Source: Enoplolaimus lenunculus
Lineage: Eukaryota; Nematoda; Enoplea; Enoplida; Thoracostomopsidae
Direction: 5' to 3'
Assembly (NCBI GenBank): GCA_030248215.1
Contig: JASANG010001973.1
Span: forward strand, 1 to 64,000
DNA: 64,000 nt
The notes beneath the pieces are model-generated. The model was not told the origin of the DNA. It was given only the letters and a program-made list of their open reading frames with translations, and searched no databases. Shown piece by piece: positions 22,845 to 35,680 of this stretch; position 1 is the first letter of the stretch; every line of letters starts with the position of its first letter. A program made the translations under genes and the position numbers.

Positions 22845-23221
22845 GATATACTTGTCGTCCATCGCCGTTCGTCACTATGCAGTATTGTACCTGAGTAGTC
22901 GTGTACGATACCGCACGCAGACGTACGGTGGACACTAGCGATCCTTAGAAAGAGAGGAGATTTTTTTGTGATAAAATGTTAAGTCCCTACCTTGCCATTT
23001 TTGTTCTCAGAAAATTTTTTGTAAAAAATGAATAGGTCTCTTGCCTTATAATTTTCCCCCTCAGAAACATTTTTAGAGAAAAATTGCGTTTCAAATCATT
23101 TACCAGTTCGCCATAACCCGTCAGAAATTTCTGGATCTGCCGCTGGTGACGGACGGTGTCACACGGCGTCAGACGGTGACGGACGGCACCGCACTTCATC
23201 CGAAGTATAGAGTCACCCTTC
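22845..23221. mobile_element. CG-rich MITE interrupted by another repeat
   Basis: The left part (ATACTTGTCGTCCATCGCCG to GTACGGTGGACAC) and right part (GGTGACGGACGG to AGTATAGAGTCACCCTT) resemble the two halves of the TTAGGGTTGCG-family copy at 17277-17415. They are separated by about 200 bp (22936-23136) of the TTCTGAGGGGGAAAAT-type repeat in reverse orientation. This is a nested insertion, so the MITE copy is older than the insertion. Confidence 0.6.
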
Positions 23222-23779
23222 CTGATGCTACACAACTTTTTAAATCAAAATTAAAAAAAGGAACTTTTCTGAATTCGATAAAGATTCTTATTCATTTACG
23301 TGGTTGAAATGAACTTGGAAGTTGCCACATTGATGTTTTGCGAGCCCGTCTATCGAACTTTTTGTGGTTTTTTCAGTCATTTTGTAGGAAAATATGACAC
23401 AATTTAGTTTATGGGCAAAGTCAGGTCTGAAATAATGTTTTAAACGCATAATAAATCAATAGAATTGAAACATTTATTTTTTGAAAAATATTTCAAAAAA
23501 CTTAATTTAGCAAATTATCGTCAGGCGAATAATATGAGTTTTGCTAAAAAAGTCGCAAACCACAAAGCATTGAAAACGCTTATATTTGAAGCATAAAAAC
23601 AGAATCGTTTTCATGAAAATAAACCGCTATGTTTAACATCCTTTTTGAGCTTTCGGATCAATTCAGATTAAGCATTGTGGCTTCTCTCTCATTCATTTCC
23701 AAGGTTTTTTGACAATTATACGATACGCCTACACGTATGCATGTGAAATTTTCAACCTGATGCTGCTGTACAGGTTGCT
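23222..23779. other. Intergenic, no gene recognised
   Basis: No supported feature. Confidence 0.35.
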
Positions 23780-23900
23780 ACTGTAGTGACCCGAATAAGA
23801 GGGGGACTAATATTTATTTGGCTTCTCATGAGGGTACCCCTGTTATTCGGTTACGGACTGTTATATATTTTAAACTTACCCTCCGCCACCTTTCGTTACT
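23780..23900. mobile_element. TA-flanked MITE (CTGTAGTGACC family), left part
   Basis: CTGTAGTGACCCGAATAAGA follows a TA dinucleotide and continues through CCCCTGTTATTCGGTTACGG, as in the intact copy at 49640-49859. The right end is not present. Confidence 0.75.
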
Positions 23901-26172
23901 GATATATATCCGGTATTGCAACAATCCATTGAATTAAACATTATTGTCCTGCATCAAAAGCTTGAGCGATACTGCGAGTTAATACTTTGCAGCGACTTTG
24001 CGCTTGTTTTTGCTCTTTGACCAAAACGAGTGGTCACAATGTTTTTGGGTTATCCAGCCTACCGAACGCTCTTAACAAAAATAAATCATTAACGCGTCAG
24101 TTTCCCAGCGTTTTTGCCACCCGTCGATTTTTGGATCACCTGTTGCGCCTGTGCATTGTAGAATGTCTTATATTTTCAAACACAATCCAAATCTTACTTA
24201 AACTTTTTAAATCAGGCAACCGAATCGGAGTCAATGCATTACTAAGGCATTCAACCATGGCAGTAGTCAAACAAAATCTAAGCAAAAAATTACTGTCGAC
24301 AAAAACTTTGTCTCAAACAGTTGTACCTTCTCCGCACACACATTCTCAAGAAACATAAACTTAACTTTTAGCTTAACTTAACTTGAATATCAGTTTGAGT
24401 AAAACCAAAATGGCTAAACGGACTAACTAAACTAGGATTGTAAGTTTAAAAAAATATATTATTTTTAAGTTTTACACGAGTTTAAGTTAAGCTTACTGTT
24501 GGCTTAAGTACCAAGTACAGCCCAGAAATTATGTTTATCTAAGAATTCATTAAGTTTGCTTTAAGATTTTAAATGAGTTTAGCGTAAACCTACCTGTTAG
24601 TCTATATAATCTAAAACTTAGCTTAGCGCTACTGGATCAGCTTAAGATTAAATAGAGTTAGTTTAAACTTATATACAGAGTAGTCATTGGGAACCACAAC
24701 GGCTTATCTCTGTAAAATAAGCTTGATCATCCGTTATAACTTTGAACGTTGCTGGTAAAGGAACTAAAATGTTTGCAATTGTTTTCTGAGTTATTTTCCG
24801 ATTTCCCCACTAAAACGTTGAGCTGTCTACGTATGTGAGCTTTAACCGTTCTTAATAATCTTTTGGAATAATTAATATCACTCTGTATATAACTATCATC
24901 AGTAATTTTTCTATCTTGTGCGGGTTAGGCTAAGTTAATGCATAATTGGTAAAAAATACCAATCACCAGTTAGCGATTGGCATAAGCATCTGACGGATCG
25001 AGGATTTCCCGACCGCAGCATTCAGTTTAAATAATTTAAAATGTCAACAATAAAAATTTTTTACCAATACAGGTCTTCGTGTATTTTGGCTTCAGGAATA
25101 TTATACTTTTAGCATAATACAAACCATTATTTATGCGCGTTTTCGACAGTTATGTTTCACAATAACAAGCATTATGATAATGTAATTATGTGACGTTAAA
25201 TTTGGCCAAAAACCTGGAAAAAGCAAACTGTTATAAACGGTAATATTGCATCAATACAAACCATGGTTGTATATTTAAAAGTGTTAAACAACTGGGAATT
25301 ATCAATAGATTATTTTCTTGCAATCATACTCGTTGTTCAGGAACACCATTTGATTTCACTGATTAAAAGCTGTTCTTTATGTTTTTAACAAAATGTCCAC
25401 CTCCCTGGTGTAAAATACAATACAGCATTACAGATAGCGAAATTGAAATAGTTTCTTTTAAAATTTTTACATCATAAAAAAGTTTTCGTTGCTTTATCTT
25501 TCAGTTCCTGTAATATTCAACGATGCCTTTTACGGTCAAAACTATGGAGGCAGGGTAACGCATCATCTGGACTGAAGCACATTTTATTGCGCACATAACA
25601 ACGATGATTTTCGATGCTGAGATATTTTATTGTTAAATAAAGCTCGCAGCAACCCCAATCAAACGGTTTCAGTTGAAAATTCGGGAACTAATTTCCAAAG
25701 TCACGTGAGTTCTTCATATCTCAACCTTCAAGCATTTATAAACAATGACAAAAACCAGCTCAAATTCGTAGATCCGGTAGATCATTAACTTAAAATCAAA
25801 TCTCAATTGAAATAGAAAATATTCATCTCTGAGAAGATTGTTTACTTTTGAAAATTGATTTAAATGTGGCTTAATTTTGAGTGAATAGCGATTCTATTTT
25901 GAACAAAGCGGCTTGTTTCATGTGTCTGAAATTCAATTAACCAATTAACAACACAAAAAACATTTACCCAGATTGAGGTTTTAAATGACTGCCTGTGCAT
26001 AAAAACATAATATTAACTTTGCTACTACACTTAATGGATTGTTTTTGTTTGTTTACAGTTTTTATCCACATTTCTGTGCACAAATGGCTGTGGTTGGGTT
26101 AAACAATACCTTGTAGCACAACATAATGGCAGGCGAGACCTGAATATTTATTAGTATAGAATATAGAAACAA
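23901..26172. other. Intergenic with TTAACTTAAG-rich tract
   Basis: Between about 24360 and 24670 many TTAAGCTTAACTT-type words occur, possibly a decayed hexamer array. A 123-codon frame at 23987-24358 on the plus strand has no recognisable domain and no conserved context; I do not call it a gene. Confidence 0.4.
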
Positions 26173-26302
26173 TTAGGGTTGCGGTATACTCGCCGCGTGC
26201 CTACGAAAACCAAACTGATTCTGTCCATATTTTTGTTAACCCATAGTGACGTGCGGCGGCGTGCGACAGCGTCTGGCACAGTAAAGTTTAACACAACCCT
26301 TA
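26173..26302. mobile_element. CG-rich MITE, TTAGGGTTGCG family
   Basis: Ends TTAGGGTTGCGGTATACTCG and AGTTTAACACAACCCTTA, with an interior containing ATTTTTGTTAACCCATAG and CGGCGGCGTGCG. About 130 bp, similar in size to the copy at 17277-17415. Confidence 0.8.
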
Positions 26303-29300
26303 CTATTGAATATATATTTTGATGAAATACATATCACAAATCATTTCGTGATCATCAAAATACGGCAAAATACTTAAAATTGGCTCGTTTAAGTACGTTA
26401 TCTTAATCGGTTTATTATCAGCTCGGGCGCCTTTCCTCACAATCTACTTTATTAGAATTGAGCAAAGGGAAAATCTATGACGAAAACGAAGTTTCCGGTG
26501 GTTTTCTCATTTTTCCCGAAAAAATAAAAAAAGCGAAAAAAGTTGTTTGTTTATGTAGTAATTAAACTACAAATCCTTCTTGAGATTTTAGCCGAAACGA
26601 AACTCACCAGCTTGTGGCCTGCCAGCGTTGGATCCATAAATTTCTGATGTTGGGCGTCCAATATATTTTCGCTCGCGAGAAGGCAAACGTATTTTTCGTG
26701 ACATAAAAATACAGATTTGTAAGCGACGGCATCCGGGATAAACGGAAAACCAGTTTTAACCCATAATGTATCATAACCAACCTTTGCCTAAAGTCAACAT
26801 AGTAATTGGTTAAAAACAATAAATTCTATTCGTCTAATATTTCGATAAATGTTCTGCCATTAAGCAGGGCCACCAATATTCTATTGTAACACGTATTACT
26901 TCAAATACAGCTAATTCCTACAATTTGCTTTGCTAAGGGCTCGACTTTGGCCGTTTTATTACACAACGTCAGTACTTAAATTGAATTTATTTTATTGCTA
27001 ATAAAAATTTGTTAACCTGAGCAAAATCTGCAGACGAGTTTAGATCAAAAATACAATTGAAAAGTTGAAACTTTGTTGAGATTTTAATAACCTTTTAGAT
27101 TCTGTTTCATTATTATTTTGTATCAAAAACCAGCTAAAAACGTTGCCAAAATTTGTTTAATTATAACGAAAACAAATGATTGTATGACGGTTTTGCTTGT
27201 AAATTAGGCGAATGCCGCAAATTTGAATTTGAACTAAACATTGATAATGAAGTTGGTTAAAATTAAACTGAAAAGTTTTTATCGCAAATGAATAACGCAT
27301 TTGATTTCATTAAACTTTGCCAACCCGAAATTTAATAAGCGAAAAGACGGGCAATTATGAATCACATCTCTCAATTACAGAGATAAAAGTTGTGTTTACT
27401 GCAGAGACCTGAAGAGAAATAATAAAATCGTATCTTGATTGTGAGTCCCGATCAATATGAGACTGTATTTCTGATTAAACTCTGACTGTGGATTGGGACC
27501 ATAAGTCCTAATTAAAGTCCATAAACGAGACGAAAGCGAAACTATGGCATAGACAGCTCCAATATGTAATAGATACTTCAAAAAACCCGCACCTCCCTTT
27601 GTAAAAGAATGTCCTTGATGAATATACAGGTGATGGCGGACATATTGTCACACAAAGCTGAAAAAATATTTTCTTACCTAAACATGTGCGTCGGCTGATA
27701 TGTGCACGACGCTCAGCTGCGCCCCCTATCCTGTGTCGTTTTCGCTAAACTATTTTTAGATAGGAACATTTATATGATAAAATGAGTTTAGAAATGAAAA
27801 ATTTACTGCAGAAGCAAATTGTTAATTATTTTCTTCGATAAACTCATTCGAGGGAATCTGTATACCGTTCCGGCGGCGCTGATGTTGCTATGAAATACGC
27901 CAGACAACTGTTGGATGTAAATATTTTGCCGTTTTATATTCACCATTTGCAACCTTAAACGTAACTCTATTTGATATGCTACTGTTCAAGAAATAGCTTA
28001 TCTATACTTATACTTACGCCTTTAGCTAATCCTTTACCTAAGCTTAAGTTTAAACCTAAGCCCAATTAACAAATTTTGCAATCATCAGATTAGCACAGAT
28101 ATTCAAACATTTTAAAACTACAAACTGGTTAATGAAATATGACTGCAAGAAATTACTTTGGTTCTACTTTAAATGGTATTTAGTCAGAGCTAACGGGGTT
28201 TAAACAATTTCCAGTAAGAAGGGAATCCAAAAACTTCACAAGACCACTCACAGGTGAGGCAGAAATTACCTTAACCGGAGGACTAAAATTGTTTTCCGTG
28301 GACAAAGAAGATGTGTTTCTCACAACCCTGCATTCATCCGGTCCGCGCTTTTACAAACATTTTTACAATTTGCCCTGTAAATTAAGTTATAACAACTGCC
28401 AAATAATTTGTTCATATATTAATTGATGGCGAACCAATGTAATAGTTTAAGACTTTAGGTTTCAATGTAACAGAATCAAAAAAATCACTGTGGCTCTTCA
28501 CAAGAAACTCAATTATGATTTTATCGCTAATTGTAATTTTCATGGGCGGAACGTTAACCTAAGCTTATTTCTAAGGCTAAAATTCAGTGTAATTTTGAGT
28601 CGAACCGTATGCTTAAAATTTACTTTTTGCCTAACTGGTTTGCCTACTCTGTTGCAGTCCAACGTCAAACGCGTGCACCCCTGTGCAAATTGAAATCAGG
28701 TCAGCTTTCTGTAGCAATCAAAAAATGTTCGAAACAATGGATGATAAAGTTATCAAATGACAACGACAATCTGATTATTGAATTATTGATCACAGTATGT
28801 CGCCGATTTGCTTCAAAATGTCTACACAAAGGATTCAATCAGTATTTCAAAGCAAACTCTCATGGAATGGATAACAGCTTCCAACAATGTACAAAGGTCA
28901 TATTTTAGAAATTAACCTTAGCTCAACCTTATACAGGCGGCACAATTTACCTGTTTAACAGACGCGAAGTTAAATGGCTTGAGATGTGGCCAAGGCTGTT
29001 CGTCAAATTTTCGTATCAGAGTGAATTACAATCCATTTTTCAATTATTTTTAATAAAATATTTGACGCTTTGTCAGTTTTGTTGCCAAAATAATTTATTA
29101 ATTTTCCATGCTTCATACGAGGAAGTTAAAATGTTAGAAATGTACTTTAGCTGTTGTGTTTGACGCTAAAATGTGGATCTTCCGTGTAATATTTGCTGCA
29201 TTAAAATCATTTCGGGTGTTGCTACCGGCAAACTCACCCTTTTTCTCACAGATTTTAACCAACAAATAAACCGCCGTTCCATAAATAATACCGGCTTTTT

Positions 29301-32178
29301 ACACATACAAGATTGGTTAATGAATCTAATTATACAAATTCGTTCGCAGTCCAATCGTTCGTGTTGTATTTTTTGAAAAGTATCTTTTCTACTGAGCTGG
29401 AACTGTGCCCAAAATACATATGTGGGACGTTCGAACTTTAATCATAAGTATGGATCAATTTATAATTAAGAATTAAATAAAAAAATGTTCGTTCATTATA
29501 CTTGAACCATTATTTTCCTCAATGGTTGATACAGCACAACTTTTACTAAATCAAACCCTGACTACATTCCGGCTACAAAATGACTCTTTTAGCCACTTGA
29601 AAATGCTGACCTTGGCACCAATTGACAGGTTGATTTTTTGCCGGTAAACTTAGAACGAAACCCAGTTTCTGCAATGGTAATCAACTGCGTGTTTGTTTTG
29701 CAAGGACAGACTCGTCTAATTACATGTTTTACTTTGCTTCAATTGGCTTCAAACCATCATTGAAAATTAAACTTATAACCGAAAGGTTTAACCCATAATT
29801 TGGATATGCACGAAAATGTTTGTAATATTTTTTGTTGGAAACAACTTTATCAGTAAAACTAATCGTTAGTCGAAGGCCATATCAGCCTACAGATACAAAA
29901 CCTTGTGTATAGCATCTCTTTCTCCTCTAGGTGATTTTTAAGAATTGCGGCCCTGTTTTGAAGATAAGCATTAAGACTTAATGCGACTAAAACGCCAACA
30001 AACAGACAAACAGGTTGCGTGTGCCAGTAATAAACATATTCATATCATTTTTACGTTTCGATCAGCGTAGGTTGTGATTATGATTTATCCGAATTTTTGC
30101 GTCATGATTTACTACACAAGTTTTGTATTAATGCGGTTTGACTTCTGACACCATTCGGAAAATGGAACTTTTCTGTTATTCACCCCAGCCGACGTCTGCC
30201 CATAAATGGTATCATTTTGAAAAGGTCCCAAAGCCAGGGGATAACAGAAAAGATTATAGCCAATGAGCAAAAGTTGAGTAACAGCCGCAAAACCAAGGTG
30301 ACTCTGTACTTCGATGCCAAAAAATATTTGAAAAGCTGAATAAACATTCTATGAATTGACTATAATTCCTTGAAACCAAATAGCCCTCCCTACTAAGGTA
30401 AATATAGTTGGACGACAACGTTTTTTGTAATTTGAGCAGCCAACCCAGGCTAACTGCTCACTATAATTGCCAAATCTTATGCTGTTTTCTATGTTTTGCT
30501 AAATACCACAGTAATTTACTATCCAAATCTCGACATCTTGACAGCATTCAAGCTGTATTTTGCTGCCAATAATTTAGTAATAAAACAGGTTGGAATTTGT
30601 GCTTATTTGGGATGCTTAGGGCCAATCCAATTTCAATTATAATCTGCCAAATACCCCAAAAGTTACAGTCAATTTTTTAAGGAATATACAGTAATTGTCA
30701 AACGTGTACAACTGTATTAATGCTGAATTTGGGTTCAGTTCTCACTGAACATCGTTGACAAAAGTTTTGACTGTGTAACTTTGAGGTCGTACCGTTAATT
30801 TCGTGGAAATGCAACAGAATAAACTCAAGTTTTATACTAATTTACTCGCTTATCCTACGTCTTAGGCATGTGCTTTATTACAGGATTATCCTTAATTGAA
30901 ACTTATACTTTGCCTTACGCTTAGGAATATGCTTTATCTACTGTTATGCTCCTCAAAGTAACATTGACCAAAATTTTTAACGTTAGAAGTTGTGACAAAG
31001 CACAGCATTGTCTGTATCGGACAAGTATCAAACATAAGGGATGTTAATAAAGGAAAGATCGAACGCGTACGACGCATGGAAGCAATCTGATGGACTGTGT
31101 TTCAAAATATAAAAATGATCTTAATTTTTTAATTTTTATAATTATTTTTTTCACTTTTAATCGGGTCAATGTTGATATTTGCATCTTTATTTATGGTTTA
31201 TTAATTAATTTTTTCAAATATAAAAACGAATAATTAACCAAGTCTGACGTTGACAGCAATCAAAAGTGAAATAAAGTGTGAAATAAGTTTCGGCAAATAA
31301 TTGTTAAAGCCTGCGAATGGGGTGAAGACAACTATGTTACTTGATCGGTTTCTGTCTTTAGCCATGTCCGCAACCAGGATTTTGCCAACGAACGGGTTAC
31401 TTTTCATAAAAATTTTAAAGGAAAGGTTTCTTGTGGTGCTAAAAACTGAACAAGTATCCTTCCTATAAACATCTTTGTAAAAAAATCTTTAAAGAGGTTT
31501 GACCCCTTAATCTATTCTCCGACTACGATTTTTTGCTGCGGAATTTATACCAAAAATTAACACAACTTGTTTAAGCAACCAGCTGGCTGGAATACACCAA
31601 AGCTTTGTTGCGTTGGACAAATTTGGATGGTAAGAATTACAGAACAAATGAATAAGAAAGGCGAGTTAAAGCCATGTCAAGCATATATACAACTTCATTC
31701 TAAAAATCAAATATTTGGTTTGATCCAACACAAAAACACTACAAAAGTTGAACAGAACGTAAAACAGGACTGTTTTTTAAATTAAATTAAAATTTGACTG
31801 AAACCATAAACATTTTACAAAATTAAAGCTGATGACACAAAGTTTAAGCAAATAAATACTGTATTTCAGGTAAAGATTTGTCTCCAAAACACGTAATATG
31901 TTGCGGTGTAATAAGTGACTCCTTAAGCTGTGTAATACACAGTATTTGATTTATATCTTCCAAGTATCATAGATAGAATAATATATAAGCATTCAAATGT
32001 AAGCATTTAGTTTTCAAAGTAGCTTAATACCTAATCCATAATCTTTTTGGTCATTGAAAACAATTCTTTGCGTGGGGAGAGAAAACCTGTACACCCACGA
32101 TGAAAAACAGCTAAATTTCTATTCGCAAAGATTTTTTCATCTTCGAAATTTTCTGGTTTGGGGCCTGAAATGTGTCAT
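26303..32178. other. Gene-poor intergenic region
   Basis: About 5.9 kb with no supported exon. Small remnants: degenerate CTTAAG/TAAGCC words at 27995-28070 and at 30860-30960 (GCTTAGGAATATGC as in the hexamer element family), and a dispersed block at 29393-29470 (GCTGGAACTGTGCCC, GTGGGACGTTCGAAC) that resembles 14098-14165. Frames at 28490-28908 and 31567-31785 are short, AT-driven and unsupported. The right end should contain the 3' UTR of the giant gene. Confidence 0.45.
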
Positions 32179-35100
32179 TCAGATGGTTTTTGAAAACGCT
32201 GGCATATGAAATCGTAACAGTTTTTGAATGTTAAAAAATTGTTTTCGTTTAAAATTTAATTTGTCACTTTTCGACCAAGTTGAACTGGAATGCTTCAAGC
32301 TGGATTTAGGTTTATACTGTAAAGTAGTCATTTCAGCCAAATTTTGCGTAGGCTTAAGTGTCGTTTCGTGATAGTAAAATTTATTTAAATTAGCAATTTT
32401 TAAGTTAGGCTGCAAATTTGATATTGTAGTGATGCGATTATTATGCTTTATGCTTCTGGTTGACACAGAATGTGGGATGCCGTGGCGAAAATTATTAAAA
32501 TTATTTAAATTTTTTAAATAGCGAAAATTGTTAAAATTGTTAAAATTACTCAGCTTGGTAGAAAAATTATTAAAGTTATTGAATTTACTAAAATTGTTTA
32601 AATTATTAAAAGTACTAAAATTGCTAAAGTTATCATTAATTGTAACTTCAGTCGCTGTTTGAGCGTTAGACACTCTTCCACGACTGGGAAAACTGTTGTA
32701 CGCAATATCTGTTTGCTGCATTAAGTTACTATCGTTAAATCTGAAATTTAGATCACTTTCGCCAAAATTCTTTTTGAAAAAGTGTCTATTAGCGCTTGCC
32801 GTTTGCATTCCGCGAAACCGCTGTGTTGTGCCATTATTTTCAACAATTTTGGCGTTGAAATTAAAATTTTCATCCGCTGGAGATGGGAATAATTCTTCAT
32901 AGTCTTTGATGTAAAACTGATCTTCAGGAAAACTCTTTAAATCGGACGAAGATTTTGTGTCGTGGGTCACTAATAAACTGGGCTCAGTTTGAAGCTTAAG
33001 TTCAACTGGCGTTGAAGACAACTTTGGCGCAAACACCAACGGTTGACTGCTTCCAAGCCAAACGACATGAAACGTAGACGCATTTGCAGAATTATGAACT
33101 TGCGGTGAATTATTTTGACTTGGTTCATTGTGAATTATTCTACCGATTTTAGAATTATTTAATTTTGGAACTGAAATGTTTTGATTCAATTTATTTGTAA
33201 TTTTAGCGACCTGAATTTGAGAATCAGTAAATTTTGTTGTTGAAATATTTTGTTTGCAATTAACGTCAACCTTTGGGCTGGGATGTTTCAATCGATTCGA
33301 GACATTTTCGGCGTTCGTTTGTGATTGCAACCCTTGAAAATTATTCATAGACCGTATTGTATCCACTGGAACCACTTCTGTATTGTAATTATCTGCCTCG
33401 TTAAACAACTGCCCACTAATGCTGTCCACCGATTTTTCTTCAAGTTTGCCTTCTGGCCAATGTTCATTTGACTCTGGTCTTTCCATATTTTGAAGTTTTT
33501 GAATAAAATCGTTTGAAGTTTGCCGTCGGGTCGGTTGACCGGTTATTTCACTGCTTGTGGTCGGCTGGTCAGTACTTGAAGTTTTCCCAGGTTTTACTGG
33601 AAAACGCCGGACTGGTTCGTTTATTGGCCATTGGTCGTCTGGTTCTTCCCAAGAACCATCATAACTGGTTGGCGTTGTTTCATCAACAATGTAGTAATAT
33701 TCATATTCGATGCGATCGATATTTGAAGAGGCGGCCGGGCTTTGATTCGGCCAAATATCAGCTTGAATTCGAGACGAAATGTTTCTTCCTGGATTACGAG
33801 TGAAGGCTTTAATAATTGGTTCTGGGTTTTCGTTAAAATTAGCGTTCAGATTAGTATTTGAGTGCGTTCTCGGTTGGTTAACGCTCAACATATGTTGAGA
33901 TTCAAGGTCAGATTTTAAGTTGGAATCTTCGTTCGATATTTGACCAGATTTAGACATTGAATCTAATTCGTAGTTGAAATCGGTTTCTAATTCTGAACTG
34001 GGTAAACCATCTTTGTAGTAATAGTAGTAATATTGATAATTTTCTGATTTCCCATTCGTTTCGTTAGTGTCTTCTGATTTGCCTAAATTTGTATCTGAAA
34101 CGCTGTCTGTAGTGGTTTCGTGTTCAAAATTTAAATCCTCACTCGTTTCGTAATCAATTTGTTGAGATTTTTCTGCCGATATTCGTTTTTCCAGCAGTCT
34201 TTTGCGTCGAAGCAATTGTTGCTGTCGTTGTTTGTTTTGTTCCAAATCCATGCTTCCGTTTACAATCTTTTCATTTTTGATTTTCGTCGGTTGACTTTCA
34301 TCGTTGAGAAAGATTCCACCTTCGGGTTCTTTAGTGCCCCTGGCACGAAGCTCCACCCCAAGTTCTTCGTTGTTGTGGTATGTCAAGTTTCCATTACGAG
34401 TCATAAGTTGCAATTTTCGTTCGAGTAAACGTTGTAAATTATTTTCAATAACAGCTGCAAACATCGTTGTTATATTCCCAGAAGGTTCGTGGTCAGACCC
34501 GTTAGTCGCAATGGATTGCGATTTTACCTGCAGAAAAGACTTTGTAGAATTATTGAAACTGTTCGCAGTGGGTGTATTTTGCTCTTGAAATGTAGCATCC
34601 GTCGTAGATTTTGAAATCGAAGGAGGAGTTGACAAAACTATGACGCTTTTAGGCGGCATCAAATGATCCAAATCAAGTAGCGATTTAACACTTGCAAAAA
34701 ACGACATGGTTCCCTCAGGAACAGTCTTCAAATCACTGATGTTGCCTCGAAGCAATCGGGTGCCGTATAGCGAAAATGCTTTTCCACGAAAATTGTAATT
34801 TTGGTCCGGTTTACTGACATTACGGATTGCGGTTCCACGGTTTCCGTTGCGTTGAGGTCGACGAAAAGTTGTGCTGTTTGGTGAATCGTGGTTAATTTGT
34901 CCAAAAAAGGAAATTTGAGGAAACAAAACGTGAGCAGATGCCTTTGTTGCTGGTGATGTCCGTAGCAAATTTTTGATTTCAAAATTTTGGAACTTTGAAA
35001 CATTTGCTATTTTATGCTGATTAGTGTTCGTGACAGTAGTGTCACTGACATTGTGGATATCATTGTGATTCAGTGTTATTCGCATCCGGTATGATATATC

Positions 35101-35627
35101 TGGGGCCGGGGTATTTTCACTGATTTCAGTTCTTCCGGAAACAATTTCAGTTGATGTTAGTGACTCCTGTAAAATTTTCTTCTTCCCATTTTCCCGGCGC
35201 CTTGGCGTCTCCAAGATAATACTTTTCATCTCATTATCCGTTTCGGAAATGGGTGCCATGGTTGTTCGTTGGATTTGATTGGGCATCTGCTCTTCGAAAA
35301 CATCAACCGGTAATTTATCCATGTTTTCAAGTTGAGCATTGAGTTGTTTAATTAACCCGAGTACTTGTTCGAGTAATCCACCTGTTCGCCAATCAATTTC
35401 AACGCTTCCGTTTGAATTCACAGATACTTGAGAAGCGAGTAAGTTTTCAATTGCGGATTCAACGATTTTAGTTGAATTTTTGGGCATTTGGTCGTCCTGC
35501 GTCAGAAATGTTCGCTGTTGATCTTGGAAAGTTTGCTGTGATGTGAGATTTTTTGGTATCGTAACATTATATGGTTTTTGATCTGACTTTTCACGAAACA
35601 CAACTTGATTTAAGTTATCTGAATTGC

Positions 35628-35680
<53 letters not shown>

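Noticed and set aside
23987-24358. 123-codon plus-strand frame
   Set aside because: No domain, no splice partner; next to a decayed MITE.
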